Assembly: GCF_004366035.1 (NCBI RefSeq)
Contig: NZ_SOEE01000010.1
Span: 151,306 to 215,305 of the forward strand
Length of the DNA stretch: 64,000 bases
From: Cytobacillus oceanisediminis
GTDB taxonomy: Bacteria; Bacillota; Bacilli; Bacillales; Cytobacillaceae
Direction: 5' to 3'
This document shows positions 26,086 through 35,160 of the stretch, piece after piece (positions within the stretch are counted from its first letter, which is position 1; each line of letters begins with the position of its first letter). The notes beneath the pieces were generated by a model that saw only the letters and a program-made list of their open reading frames with translations, was not told where the DNA came from and ran no database searches. The position numbers were made by a program, and so were the translations under genes.

Positions 26086-26619
26086 TTATTCCGCTGAAAA
26101 GACACCGGCAATTTGCAGAAGATCATCCGAAAAAATGCAATACATATCCGTATCGCCGGCTTCAATGGCCATTTTCCGTACGGCAATCCCATCGTAGCCT
26201 TTCTTCACAAGACTTTTGCGAAATTCGGCATTGGCTTCATCTTTATTTAGTAAGATCGCCTTATCTTTCCAGGTAAGGTGTCTTTTTTTTGTGCTTGCAT
26301 AGTCACAATAGGGGTCCCGCTCATTCATGAAATGCTCATAGGAATCGTAGTCCTTTAAAATCGGTTCATCTATATATACTTTATAAACAAATCCCGGGAC
26401 TTGTTTGTCATATTCAACCACTTTCGGCAAACCATCTTCCCAAAACTCAGTGTCCGATTTTTCGATAACGGTCTCTGTCCCGAAGGCAAAGGACTTAGCA
26501 GATTCAAAATCTGATGAAAGCCAAATGCCAATCGTATCGAACTCTTTCATTGATTTTTGAATAGCGTGCTCTTTATGAAAGTGATCAAATTTCCTAATTG
26601 AACCGTGATAAACGATCAA
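26086..26619 (-). CDS. Hypothetical protein with ADP-ribosyltransferase-like N-terminal pattern
   Basis: This protein of about 177 residues begins IVYHGSIRKFDHFHKEHA and continues TIGIWLSSDFESAKSFAFG. That H-G, then G-I-W-x-S-S, then A-x-x-[YF]-A order resembles the ART (ADP-ribosyltransferase) fold of polyvalent/toxin-like proteins. A late acidic residue (EAGDTDMYCIFSDDLLQIAG) could supply the third catalytic position. The TTG at 26619 fits GGGAGGTG upstream better than the GTG at 26628, which overlaps it. It has no export signal and no neighbouring antitoxin. The family call is tentative. Confidence 0.6.
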   Translation of the reverse strand: MIVYHGSIRKFDHFHKEHAIQKSMKEFDTIGIWLSSDFESAKSFAFGTETVIEKSDTEFWEDGLPKVVEYDKQVPGFVYKVYIDEPILKDYDSYEHFMNERDPYCDYASTKKRHLTWKDKAILLNKDEANAEFRKSLVKKGYDGIAVRKMAIEAGDTDMYCIFSDDLLQIAGVFSAE

Positions 26620-26759
26620 ATGAAACACCTCCCATTAATAGGATGTCCGATATTTGATCTGTTATGAATGATGAAACATGAACCCCTGTTTTAATAAAAA
26701 ATTTCTTTTTTATTTCAGCACTTTGGAAATAATAAAATAAAAAGAGGGACGTGGAGCCA

Positions 26760-27767
26760 ATGAGTGATAATCAAAATACGGAATTAACGGCAGCTGAAAT
26801 AGCGCAATTATGGTCGGCTTATTTGAACAGCAGCATGTGTAATTGTATTTTCACATACTTTTTAAATGTTATTGAAGACCGGGAACTACAGTCCATGCTT
26901 GAGGATAGTATTCAACTGACTGACAAACATTTACAGAGACTGACGGGCTTTTTTGAAAACGAAGGGTTATCCGTGCCCCATGGATTTAAACCTGAAGAGG
27001 ATATAAGAGAAAATGCTCCGCAGTTGTTTTCGGAAAATTTTTCCCTGCATTTCTTTTACAATATTGCCATGTTTGCTGTCAATTTTTATGCGCTGTCCAA
27101 AACACTTTCCGTCCGATCTGATATCGAGGAATACTTTAATAATTGTTTGATGGAAATTAATGAATATGAAACAAAGCTAAAAAAAATGCTGTTGAACAGA
27201 GGCTTGTATATGAGATCCCCTCATGTCATTCCAGTGAAAGAAACCAGCTTTGTTGAAAGCAAAAAATTCATGGGCGGCTTGTTTGGTGATAAAAGGCCGC
27301 CGAATGTTATTGAAATTACAAATATTTATATGAATTTAAAAAGGAATGCCATGGGAAAAACGATTATGGTGGGATTTAGCCAGGTCGCCCAATCGAAGGA
27401 AGTTGGCCAATTCATGGCAAGGGGCAGGGATATAGCAGCAAAGCATACAAAAGTATTTGCCGGGTTGCTCGAAGAAAGTTATTTGCCTGTTAGTATGTCT
27501 TGGGATATGGAAGTAACAGATTCCACTGTCCCACCCTTTTCAGATAAGCTAATGATGTTTATGACGACATCCCTCATTGCTCTTAGTGCAGGGATTTATG
27601 CCACAAGTGCAGCTTCAAGTGCACGAAAGGATATTTCGGTTAATTACATTCGCTTGGCCGCTGAAATTGCTAATTTTGCTGAAGATGGCGCAAACATTCT
27701 GATCAAAAATGGCTGGTTCGAGGAGCCGCCGCATCCGGCAGATCATGATGAACTGGCAAATATATAA
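26760..27767 (+). CDS. DUF3231-family protein
   Basis: This protein of about 335 residues matches the DUF3231 family, which is widespread in spore-forming Bacilli and is built from two four-helix, ferritin-like repeats (LTAAEIAQLWSAYLNSSMCN at the first repeat; MSWDMEVTDSTVPPFSDKLMMFM in the second). The function is unknown; some members are expressed in sporulation. The ATG at 26760 is preferred over the GTG at 26751 on spacing, though the site AAAGAGGG is weak. A strong terminator follows. Confidence 0.82.
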   Translation: MSDNQNTELTAAEIAQLWSAYLNSSMCNCIFTYFLNVIEDRELQSMLEDSIQLTDKHLQRLTGFFENEGLSVPHGFKPEEDIRENAPQLFSENFSLHFFYNIAMFAVNFYALSKTLSVRSDIEEYFNNCLMEINEYETKLKKMLLNRGLYMRSPHVIPVKETSFVESKKFMGGLFGDKRPPNVIEITNIYMNLKRNAMGKTIMVGFSQVAQSKEVGQFMARGRDIAAKHTKVFAGLLEESYLPVSMSWDMEVTDSTVPPFSDKLMMFMTTSLIALSAGIYATSAASSARKDISVNYIRLAAEIANFAEDGANILIKNGWFEEPPHPADHDELANI

Positions 27768-27773
27768 TCGCTG

Positions 27774-27813
27774 AAGGCTGGGGAAGGGACTTAACCTTTT
27801 CCAGCCTTTTTTG
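27774..27813 (+). terminator. Intrinsic terminator after the DUF3231 gene
   Basis: AAGGCTGGGGAAGG and CCTTTTCCAGCCTT form a long stem around GACTTAA, ending in TTTTTTG. Confidence 0.88.
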
Positions 27814-28070
27814 ATTTCTTTAGTAATTGTAATTCCACTTGCTTGAAGATTTAAAAAAGTCTGCAGGGCGGTGAAAACCAGCAATTTGTATTCTGTTTTT
27901 TTCTGCTGACAAAAGATAATTTAGCCGGCAGAACTAGTTGCCCTTGGCGTGTTGAATAACATCAATGGAAGGTTTTGCAACACTAAGCTGGCGTTCAACG
28001 CACATGCGAATCATCGGAAATTAGTATGTCAGCTGATACCGGTTTGAGATGGATCTCAAGAGTAAAAGGT

Positions 28071-29290
28071 GAATAAACACGAAAAGGGCAGAGTACCGGA
28101 ATAAATGGTAACCTCGTAATGAATAACGACGAAAAAGGCAGAGTGCCGTAAGAAATGGTAGTTAATCAGAAGGAATAACGACGAAAAGGGCAGAGCGCCG
28201 TAAGAAATGGTAGTTAATCGTAATGAATAACGACGAAAAAAGCAGAGTGCCGTAAGAAATGGTAGTTAATCGTAATGAATAAAGACGAAAAAGGCAGAGT
28301 GCCGTAAGAAATGGTAGTTAATCAGAAGGAATAACGACGAAAAAGGCAGAGCACCGTAAGAAATGGTAGTTAATCAGAAGGAATAACGACGAAAAGGGCA
28401 GAGCGCCGTAAGAAATGGTAGTTAATCGTAATGAATAACGACGAAAAAAGCAGAGTGCCGTAAGAAATGGTAGTTAATCGTAATGAATAAAGACGAAAAA
28501 GGCAGAGTGCCGTAAGAAATGGTAGTTAATCAGAAGGAATAACGACGAAAAAGGCAGAGCACCGTAAGAAATGGTAGTTAATCAGAAGGAATAACGACGA
28601 AAAGGGCAGAGCGCCGTAAGAAATGGTAGTTAATCGTAATGAATAACGACGAAAAAAGCAGAGTGCCGTAAGAAATGGTAGTTAATCAGAAGGAATAACG
28701 ACGAAAAGGGCAGAGCGCCGTAAGAAATGGTAGTTAATCGTAATGAATAACGACGAAAAGAGCAGAGCGCCGTAAGAAATGGTAGTTAATCGTAATGAAT
28801 AACGACGAAAAGAGCAGAGCGCCGTAAGAAATGGTAGTTAATCGTAATGAATAAAGACGAAAAAGGCAGCGCGCCGTAAGAAAAGGTAGTTAATCGTAAT
28901 GAATAACGACGAAAAAGGCAGAGTGCCGTAAGAAATGGTAGTTAATCGTAATGAATAACGACGAAAAAGGCAGAGTGCCGTAAGAAATGGTAGTTAATCA
29001 GAAGGAATAACGACGAAAAGGGCAGCGCGCCGTAAGAAATGGTAGTTAATCGTAATGAATAACGACTAAAAGAGGAGAGCACCGTAAGAAGTGGTAGTTA
29101 ATCATAAGGAATAACGACGAAAAGGGTTGAGCACCGGAAAAAATGGTAGTTAATCGTAAGGAATAACGACGAAAAGGGCAGAATGCCGTAAGAAATGGTA
29201 GTTAATCAGAAGAAATAATGACGAAAAGAGGAGAGCGCCGCAACAAATGGTAGTGAATCGCAATAAATTATCACGAAAAGGCAGTTAAAC
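28071..29290. repeat. Tandem array of a 52-bp repeat, about 24 copies
   Basis: Units beginning GAATAACGACGAAAA recur at exactly 52-base steps from 28121-28173 through about 29213, with a 50-base step at the left edge and decay at both ends. Each unit carries GAATAACGACG, then a CAGAGnGCCGTAAG block, then AAATGGTAGTTAATC and a six-base linker that is either CGTAAT or CAGAAG. The four-unit block 28173-28380 looks identical to the next four units 28381-28588, a 208-base higher-order duplication. Since 52 is not a multiple of 3 and stops are frequent, it is not coding. The flanks 27814-28070 and 29291-29400 hold no gene. Confidence 0.95.
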
Positions 29291-29427
29291 ATAATCAACA
29301 GCGACCAACAATGTACAATTTAATACGGGTGTTAATCCCACCAAATCGACCCTTAAGCTTTTTCCGTGTAAAATAAAACGCCACCTACTATACTAAAGAG
29401 GAATATACTGTATTGGAGGAATATTAT

Positions 29428-30126
29428 ATGCATATTGAAATGTGGACTGACTTCGCTTGACCGTTTTGCTATATTGGCAAAAGGCATCTGGAGGATGCCA
29501 TTAAACAGATTAATCATCCAATTGAAGTCACTTATCGCTGCTTTGAGCTGGACCCGACAGCTGAACGGGATATAAAGGATAATATGTATGAAAAGTTATC
29601 CAAGAAATACGGGATGACGATTGAACAGGCGAAAGCCAATACCCAAAACATGGTGCAGATGGCGAGAAATGCCGGGCTTGAATTCAACATTGATACCGTC
29701 GTTCTCACTAACACGTTTGATGCTCACCGTCTGACGATGTTTGCCAAAATGAAAGGGCTTATGAAAGAAATGACTGACCGGCTGCTCCAGGCTTATTTTA
29801 CAGATTCCATTCATATAGGGAATCATGCCGCTTTAGCAGAATTAGCCGAAGAAGTCGGCCTGAACCGTGAGGAAGCTGAAAAAATGCTTGCCGGCAATGA
29901 GTTTGCAGATGAAGTCCGTGCAGATGAACAACTGGCACAGCAATACCGCATCACCGGGGTTCCATTCTTCCTTATTAATAAAAAGTATGCACTTAGCGGA
30001 GCACAGCCAACTGAGATGTTTGTGCAGGCGTTGCAGAAGATTATTGCAGAGGATGAAATTACTGTTTTAAAGGATAATGACGGAATGATCTGTGATGATG
30101 ACGGATGTGAAATTCCTAAGAAATAA
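29428..30126 (+). CDS. DsbA/FrnE-like thiol oxidoreductase with in-frame TGA at the active-site Cys (possible selenoprotein)
   Basis: The frame from ATG 29428 (ribosome site TTGGAGGA) to 30126 encodes a full-length 232-codon DsbA-family, FrnE/YwbO-like protein: MHIEMWTDFA, then TGA, then PFCYIGKRHLEDA. Family members read CPFCYIGKR here, so the single stop replaces the first, nucleophilic Cys of the CxxC motif. The rest is intact: cis-Pro loop GVPFFLINKKYALSGAQPTE and the DDDGCEIPKK tail. It is either a selenocysteine (UPFC) protein or a one-mutation pseudogene. Conventional gene calling would start at 29584 and lose the redox motif. The following terminator closes the gene. Confidence 0.75.
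29483..29499 (+). promoter_or_regulatory. Candidate bacterial SECIS-like hairpin
   Basis: GGCATC and GATGCC form a perfect 6-base stem around the loop TGGAG. The loop begins 28 bases after the TGA at 29458-29460 and has G at its second position. Bacterial SECIS models ask for a hairpin whose apical loop lies roughly 16-37 bases after the UGA with a G in the first two loop bases, which this meets. A second, A/T-rich hairpin (TTTTGC/GCAAAA, 29464-29482) lies between. The hairpin also encodes a conserved protein segment, so coincidence is possible. Confidence 0.4.
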
Positions 30127-30136
30127 TTAGATTAAT

Positions 30137-30190
30137 AAAAAAGAACCAGTCTAACAGTCCTTTAAAAAGGACAAGACTGGTTCTTTTTAA
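30137..30190 (+). terminator. Intrinsic terminator after the DsbA-like gene
   Basis: AAAAAGAACCAGTCT and AGACTGGTTCTTTTT pair over 15 bases, with an inner AGTCCTTTAAAAAGGAC hairpin as the loop. The structure is very stable. Confidence 0.9.
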
Positions 30191-30293
30191 TTCATCCATA
30201 AAGCGTGCATAAGCCCAACTTGAGAAATTAACGTACCTTCTTTTTTTATAGGCATATGATGTGTTGATAAATCTGTGAAGGGAATGACATGTA

Positions 30294-31202
30294 TTGTATC
30301 ATCCTAATGCGTATTCCTATCCATATTACCCTTTTGTAAATGCACCTGTATTTCATACTGACAACATGTTAAGAAGCAATCAGGATCATTTTCAGCAGCT
30401 TTGTGAAACGGTCCTTGAAGGAGTCAAAAGGGAAGCTTCGGTACTTGAGCTATACACTCAGCTCGCAGAACAAGCCCCTAATGAAGAGCATAAACAAAAT
30501 ATTATTCAGGCTATTGAAGGAAAGAAAGTTCATTTAACCCATTTCTGCAACCTTTATTACAATTTAACGGGAACCCAGCCGGAGTATCAGATTGGCGATG
30601 TATCCATTCCTCATTATCGTGATGGCTTGCATAGGGCTTATCAATTGGAAATGGAGGGTTTCCAGGAGTATCAGCGGGGGTCCGCACTTTCACAGCTTCC
30701 GCAAGTTCAAAATGTGTTTATTTGGGCTATGACAGGGGAACAGGAAAATGCAGCGCGGCTTGTTTCACTGAATGACCGGATTACCGATTATGGCCCACAG
30801 CCATTTGTCGTTGATATAGAAGAAGCGACAAAACAGAATAACACATTCCGGACGGCGATATGGACAGGTCAGCATATGCAGCTGACATTGATGAGCATAA
30901 ATCCAGGAGAGGATATCGGCCTGGAAATTCATCCTGAACTCGATCAATTCATAAGAATTGAAGAGGGGGAAGGAATCGTTCAGATGGGGGACAGCAAGGA
31001 TCGGTTGGACTTTCAGCGGAAAGTTGCCGATGACTTCGCAATTGTAATCCCTGCAGGTAAATATCATAACGTCATCAATACAGGCAGTAAACCACTCAAG
31101 CTATACTCCATTTATGCACCGCCACAGCATCCATTTGGAACGGTGCATCAAACGAAGGCAGATGCCATGGCAGCTGAGGAAGAGCATCAGCACGGAAATT
31201 AA
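30294..31202 (+). CDS. Cupin-domain protein with ferritin-like helical N-terminal half
   Basis: This 302-residue protein joins two parts. Residues about 30-155 are helical and ferritin-like (LCETVLEGVKREASVLELYTQLAEQAPNEEHKQ; later EMEGFQEYQRG). Residues about 165-285 form a cupin barrel with metal-ligand pattern IGLEIHPELDQFIRIEEGEG and later IPAGKYHNVINTG. The N-terminus is Tyr/Pro-rich (NAYSYPYYPF) and the C-terminus His/Glu-rich (EEEHQHGN). The cupin could bind a metal. The start is TTG; GAAGGGA lies about 10 bases upstream. The role is unknown. Confidence 0.82.
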   Translation: MYHPNAYSYPYYPFVNAPVFHTDNMLRSNQDHFQQLCETVLEGVKREASVLELYTQLAEQAPNEEHKQNIIQAIEGKKVHLTHFCNLYYNLTGTQPEYQIGDVSIPHYRDGLHRAYQLEMEGFQEYQRGSALSQLPQVQNVFIWAMTGEQENAARLVSLNDRITDYGPQPFVVDIEEATKQNNTFRTAIWTGQHMQLTLMSINPGEDIGLEIHPELDQFIRIEEGEGIVQMGDSKDRLDFQRKVADDFAIVIPAGKYHNVINTGSKPLKLYSIYAPPQHPFGTVHQTKADAMAAEEEHQHGN

Positions 31203-31262
31203 AAGATAAGGGATGAATCAAAAGCGGTCAGAAGACTTTCGTTTTTGTTTCATCCTTTATTT
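31202..31262 (+). terminator. Intrinsic terminator after the cupin gene
   Basis: GATAAGGGATGAATCAAAAGCG and the facing CGTTTTTGTTTCATCCTTTATT pair with a few mismatches around a TCAGAAGACTTT loop, ending in TTATTTT. Confidence 0.75.
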
Positions 31263-31341
31263 TGGAGGTTCTGGAATCTCATTACATAAATTGCTCTTGT
31301 CTGGTAAGTATATTAAATAAAACTAATAGCTGGAGAAAGAT

Positions 31342-32475
31342 ATGCAGAATTTAATAAAGGTCCTGATACCCAGACAACTGTATTTATTGCTCATCCTGTC
31401 CACAGGCTTGCTTAACCATGTTATATTGATTCCTAATTTATTGACAGCTGCCGGAAGAGACAGCTGGCTGAGTGTGATAGCAGCATATCCGATTTCACTA
31501 ATTTTTGTGTGGCTTATTTACTACATACTTAAAAACTCGTCAGATGAAGGTTTCTTTTCTATGCTGAGACAGCGTCTTGGAAGTACTTTTTCCGTACTTT
31601 TATCGGCTCCTGTATTTCTTTTTTTAATTGCGAGTTCTTATATAACATTGAGGGATTTAGTGATTTGGCTAAATACGTATTTTCTGGCAGAGACTTCTTT
31701 ACTAATGATTAATATTATTTTAATACTGGTTTGTTTTATTACGACACTTTACGGTGTGAAATATATGGCTATTTCCAGCGGCGTGCTGCTTCCGCTTGTT
31801 ATGCTTTACGGCGTATTTATTTCGGTTACAAACACCCGTTTGAAGGACCCAAGTCTATTGTTCCCGCTTCTTGCAAACGGGGCTGAACCTCTAATGAACG
31901 GCATTGTCTATTCTCTCTCGGGATTGCTTGAGGTTTATATCATCATATTACTGCAGCCGTATTCACAAAAAGCTTTTAAGTTTAAGCATCTTGTTATTCT
32001 TTTGACGCTTCTGGCAGGGCTAATATTGGGACCGCTCTCAGCCTCGATCATGGAATTTGGGCCTGTAGAAGCGACAAAATTTCTTTACCCAGCCCATGAA
32101 CAATGGAGAGTCCTGACCATTGGAGAATATATCTCACATTTGGACTTTCTCGCCTTATATCAGTGGTTAAGCGGTGCATTAATCAGAATCGGATTATTTA
32201 TGTATTTAGCCGGTTCATTTTTTCAAGCTAAAAAGAAACATTATCGATTGAATCCCAAATTGGTCCTTTCTTTGTACCTCATCTTGATTGGGTTAATGAG
32301 TATAAAGATTGAAACTTACACTTTTTATCGGATTATCTATAAGTATTATCTGCCGGTCAGCGTGGTGTTTTTTCTGTTGTATATCCTTTTGTCAGCCTTG
32401 ATTATATTAGTTTTGAAGAAGAGGGATGAAAACCATGGCAAGAACAAGAATTCCAAATTCCAATCCTCAACATAA
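31342..32475 (+). CDS. Spore germination permease, GerB family (B subunit, second receptor)
   Basis: This 377-residue, ten-helix protein of the GerAB/YndE endospore germination permease family is the first gene of a second germinant-receptor operon. It has the family N-terminus (IPRQLYLLLILSTGLLNHVILIPNLLTAAGRDSW) and ends with a basic tail that overlaps the next gene by about 40 bases. The order B-A-C differs from the A-B-C order at 4698-8425, and sequence divergence suggests a different germinant. Confidence 0.93.
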   Translation: MQNLIKVLIPRQLYLLLILSTGLLNHVILIPNLLTAAGRDSWLSVIAAYPISLIFVWLIYYILKNSSDEGFFSMLRQRLGSTFSVLLSAPVFLFLIASSYITLRDLVIWLNTYFLAETSLLMINIILILVCFITTLYGVKYMAISSGVLLPLVMLYGVFISVTNTRLKDPSLLFPLLANGAEPLMNGIVYSLSGLLEVYIIILLQPYSQKAFKFKHLVILLTLLAGLILGPLSASIMEFGPVEATKFLYPAHEQWRVLTIGEYISHLDFLALYQWLSGALIRIGLFMYLAGSFFQAKKKHYRLNPKLVLSLYLILIGLMSIKIETYTFYRIIYKYYLPVSVVFFLLYILLSALIILVLKKRDENHGKNKNSKFQSST

Positions 32476-33895
32476 AGACAATGGCTGCACAAAAGCAGAG
32501 GAGTTAAAACAGCAGCTTTCCAAAAGCGGGGATTTTGTGAGCATTGTCCATGCTGCTGAAAAAGATGAGTTGGAGATTTTGTATTTCGATACTTTGGCCG
32601 ATACCAAATATTTGGATCAACATATCTTGCCAAAACTTGCTGCTGAGAAGGACGGCACGGCAAAAGATAAGCTCAGGGCTTTATTCCAGGCTGAGCTGGT
32701 AACAGAAAAACCAATTGATGACTTGTCTTTATTGCTTTTTGAGGGGAATTTCCTGTTCCTGGCTGATCAGCACTTATTAAGTATAAAAGCAGCAAACCTT
32801 CCAAAACGGCAGCCAGAAGAGTCTGCACTTGAGACTTCCATTAGAGGCCCAAAGGATGGGTTTGTTGAAGATTTGCAGACAAATATTTCTTTAATTCGCA
32901 GAAGGCTCAATACCAGTACATTATGTGTTGAAAAATATACAATCGGACAACGGAGCAAAACGAAAGTAGCACTTATGTATATAGAAGATATTATCGATAA
33001 GCGGGTCCTGGATGAAATTCATAACAGGCTTGGGAAGGTTGAACTCGATATCTTGACGAGTATCCATGAACTCGACTCCTTAATACGGGACCGCCCCTAT
33101 TCGATATTCCCCAGTCTTGATTATACCGGCCGTCCGGATTTTATCGTTCAGGCACTGAATCAGGGCAGGTTTGCCATTCTGGTGGAAGGAAACCCCACCG
33201 TTACCTTTGCCCCGATCAGTTTATTGCTGCAGACTAAATCACCTGAAGATCATTACATCAATTATGCGTTTGTAAGTCTGGAAAGAATCATCAGGATGAT
33301 CGGGATAACGGTATCCGGGTTCCTTCCGGGAGTATGGATCGCATTTTCCGCCTTTAATATTGAGCAGATTCCTTACCTGATGGTTGCAACTATCTCTGTG
33401 TCCCGATTTGGCCTGCCTTTGAGTGCACCGGTTGAGATGTTCATCATACTGCTTTTGTTTGAGCTTTTTAATGAAGCAGGAATCAGGCTGCCAAGAGCCA
33501 TTGGGCAGACAGTGGCCGTACTGGGTGGTTTAATTGTCGGGGATGCCGCTATCAGGGCCGGATTAACCTCTCCAACCATGCTTGTTGTTTCAGCCATTAC
33601 GTATATTTCGTCCTTTACTCTTGTAAACCAGTCCCTTAGTTCCGCTATTACCATTGTTAGATTTCTCGTCATCTTCGTGAGTACTTTTTTAGGCTTGTTC
33701 GGTGTCATCATATTCTATATTCTCACTGTTCTATATTTTTCGACACTATCATCGTTTGGCGTTCCTTATCTTTCATCATTAGCTCCTATCAACTGGAGGG
33801 AAAGTGTAAAGGCATTTCTGATGCTGCCTGTACAATTTTATAAATCCCGTACCTCGTCCACCAGCCCTGACGATCCAACGAGGGAGGAGAAATAA
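32435..33895 (+). CDS. Spore germination protein, GerA family (A subunit, second receptor)
   Basis: This protein of about 486 residues has the GerA-family layout: hydrophilic N-terminal domain with the signature SIRGPKDGFVEDLQTNISLIRRR, then about five membrane helices with LSAPVEMFIILLLFELFNEAGIRLP, and a Ser/Thr-rich tail. ATG 32435 is preferred, as ATG 32426 abuts the AAGAGGG site. It overlaps the B gene upstream and the C gene downstream, so the three are translationally coupled. Confidence 0.93.
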   Translation: MARTRIPNSNPQHKDNGCTKAEELKQQLSKSGDFVSIVHAAEKDELEILYFDTLADTKYLDQHILPKLAAEKDGTAKDKLRALFQAELVTEKPIDDLSLLLFEGNFLFLADQHLLSIKAANLPKRQPEESALETSIRGPKDGFVEDLQTNISLIRRRLNTSTLCVEKYTIGQRSKTKVALMYIEDIIDKRVLDEIHNRLGKVELDILTSIHELDSLIRDRPYSIFPSLDYTGRPDFIVQALNQGRFAILVEGNPTVTFAPISLLLQTKSPEDHYINYAFVSLERIIRMIGITVSGFLPGVWIAFSAFNIEQIPYLMVATISVSRFGLPLSAPVEMFIILLLFELFNEAGIRLPRAIGQTVAVLGGLIVGDAAIRAGLTSPTMLVVSAITYISSFTLVNQSLSSAITIVRFLVIFVSTFLGLFGVIIFYILTVLYFSTLSSFGVPYLSSLAPINWRESVKAFLMLPVQFYKSRTSSTSPDDPTREEK

Positions 33896-35037
33896 TGGCT
33901 AGAAACGTAATTTTGATGATTGCCGCATGCTGTATTATGCTTTCAGGCTGTTCAGGCATAAAAAATATACAAGATTTAACCTATATAGTATCAATCGGGA
34001 TGGATTATGATGAAGAAAAGGATGAATATACAGTGTTTCTCCAAGGTCTGAATTTTGTAAATGTCGCAAAACAGGAAGGCGGAAAATCAGCAGACCCCAT
34101 CCCTATATTTGTGGCTTCTGCAAAAGGAGAAACGTTAAATTTAGCTATAAGGGAGCTGTACAAATTATCAGAACCTTCCTTGTATTTTGCACATGTAAAG
34201 AATCTTGTCATATCAAAACGGATTCTCCAGCACAAATTTAAAGACGTTGTAGAGGAGATTGGAAGGAACCGTTTTATTCGCCCTACGCTTCATATCGTGA
34301 CAACAGACGAATCAATTGAAGAGGTATTTAATATTAATGCACTGTTTAATTATCCGGCAGTATATACCGTTATATTTAAAAAGGATATATACGATGTTGA
34401 CCATAATGAAATTCGGCCGGTACCTTTAATGAAGTTTCTGCGGGAATATTATGAACCAATGAATGCAGCAAAATTGCCTTCCGTAAAAATTAATAAAACA
34501 AGCTGGAAGGCAGAAAAGGATTATCCGGTATTATATTTTGACGGTTATGCAGTTTTTCAAAACAAAAAATATATTAAGGATCTTACATTTGAGGATTCTT
34601 TATTTCTTAATTGGCTGATGGAAAAATATGTTGCTATAGACGAAAGAGTCGATGTAGAGGGTAAACTGGCTGCAGCAGTAAAGCTGGAAAGCCCGAAGCT
34701 GAAATTTCAGTATGAGGAAAACGCCTCATCCCCAAAGTTCTCTATCGTTTTATCCATCCGTGCAGATTTACTGGAAAAAGTAGAGGACATTTCTTCTGAC
34801 CGATTAACAAGCCTGATAGAAGAGAAGATAAAAACAAAGCTGCAATCGCTTTATTTGGATGGTATAGAAAGAAAAATTGACTATCTTAATGCGGGTGAGA
34901 AATGGTTTCGCATGCGTCCCGAGAAATTCGCAGAATTAAAGAAAACAGGCCATTTTTATTTGGAAGAAAACTCTCTTACTGACATTCAGGTGAAGGTTCA
35001 GATTTTTAATTTCAACAGCTATAAGTTTAATGAATGA
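33895..35037 (+). CDS. Spore germination lipoprotein, Ger(x)C family (C subunit, second receptor)
   Basis: This 380-residue protein has a lipoprotein signal with lipobox MLSGC near residue 19, then the Ger(x)C opening DLTYIVSIGMDYD and family-length body. GGGAGGAG lies just upstream, and the ATG overlaps the A-gene stop. With the preceding two genes it completes a receptor. A terminator follows directly. Confidence 0.93.
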   Translation: MARNVILMIAACCIMLSGCSGIKNIQDLTYIVSIGMDYDEEKDEYTVFLQGLNFVNVAKQEGGKSADPIPIFVASAKGETLNLAIRELYKLSEPSLYFAHVKNLVISKRILQHKFKDVVEEIGRNRFIRPTLHIVTTDESIEEVFNINALFNYPAVYTVIFKKDIYDVDHNEIRPVPLMKFLREYYEPMNAAKLPSVKINKTSWKAEKDYPVLYFDGYAVFQNKKYIKDLTFEDSLFLNWLMEKYVAIDERVDVEGKLAAAVKLESPKLKFQYEENASSPKFSIVLSIRADLLEKVEDISSDRLTSLIEEKIKTKLQSLYLDGIERKIDYLNAGEKWFRMRPEKFAELKKTGHFYLEENSLTDIQVKVQIFNFNSYKFNE

Positions 35038-35045
35038 AAAATTTC

Positions 35046-35080
35046 TGAAGGGGAGAGGCTGAATACCTCTTCTTTTTTTG
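35046..35080 (+). terminator. Intrinsic terminator after the second ger operon
   Basis: GAAGGGGAGAGG and CCTCTTC pair around CTGAATA, followed by TTTTTTT. Confidence 0.85.
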
Positions 35081-35160
35081 CAATTTTACTTCAAGGAAAG
35101 AATAATAACCATGTAGTTTGGGCACTAATCGAAGTATGAATGTTTTCGGAGGGTGCCTTT

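Noticed and set aside
28071..29290. CRISPR array
   Set aside because: The repeats are contiguous 52-bp units without unique spacers of constant length, and no cas genes are in the window.
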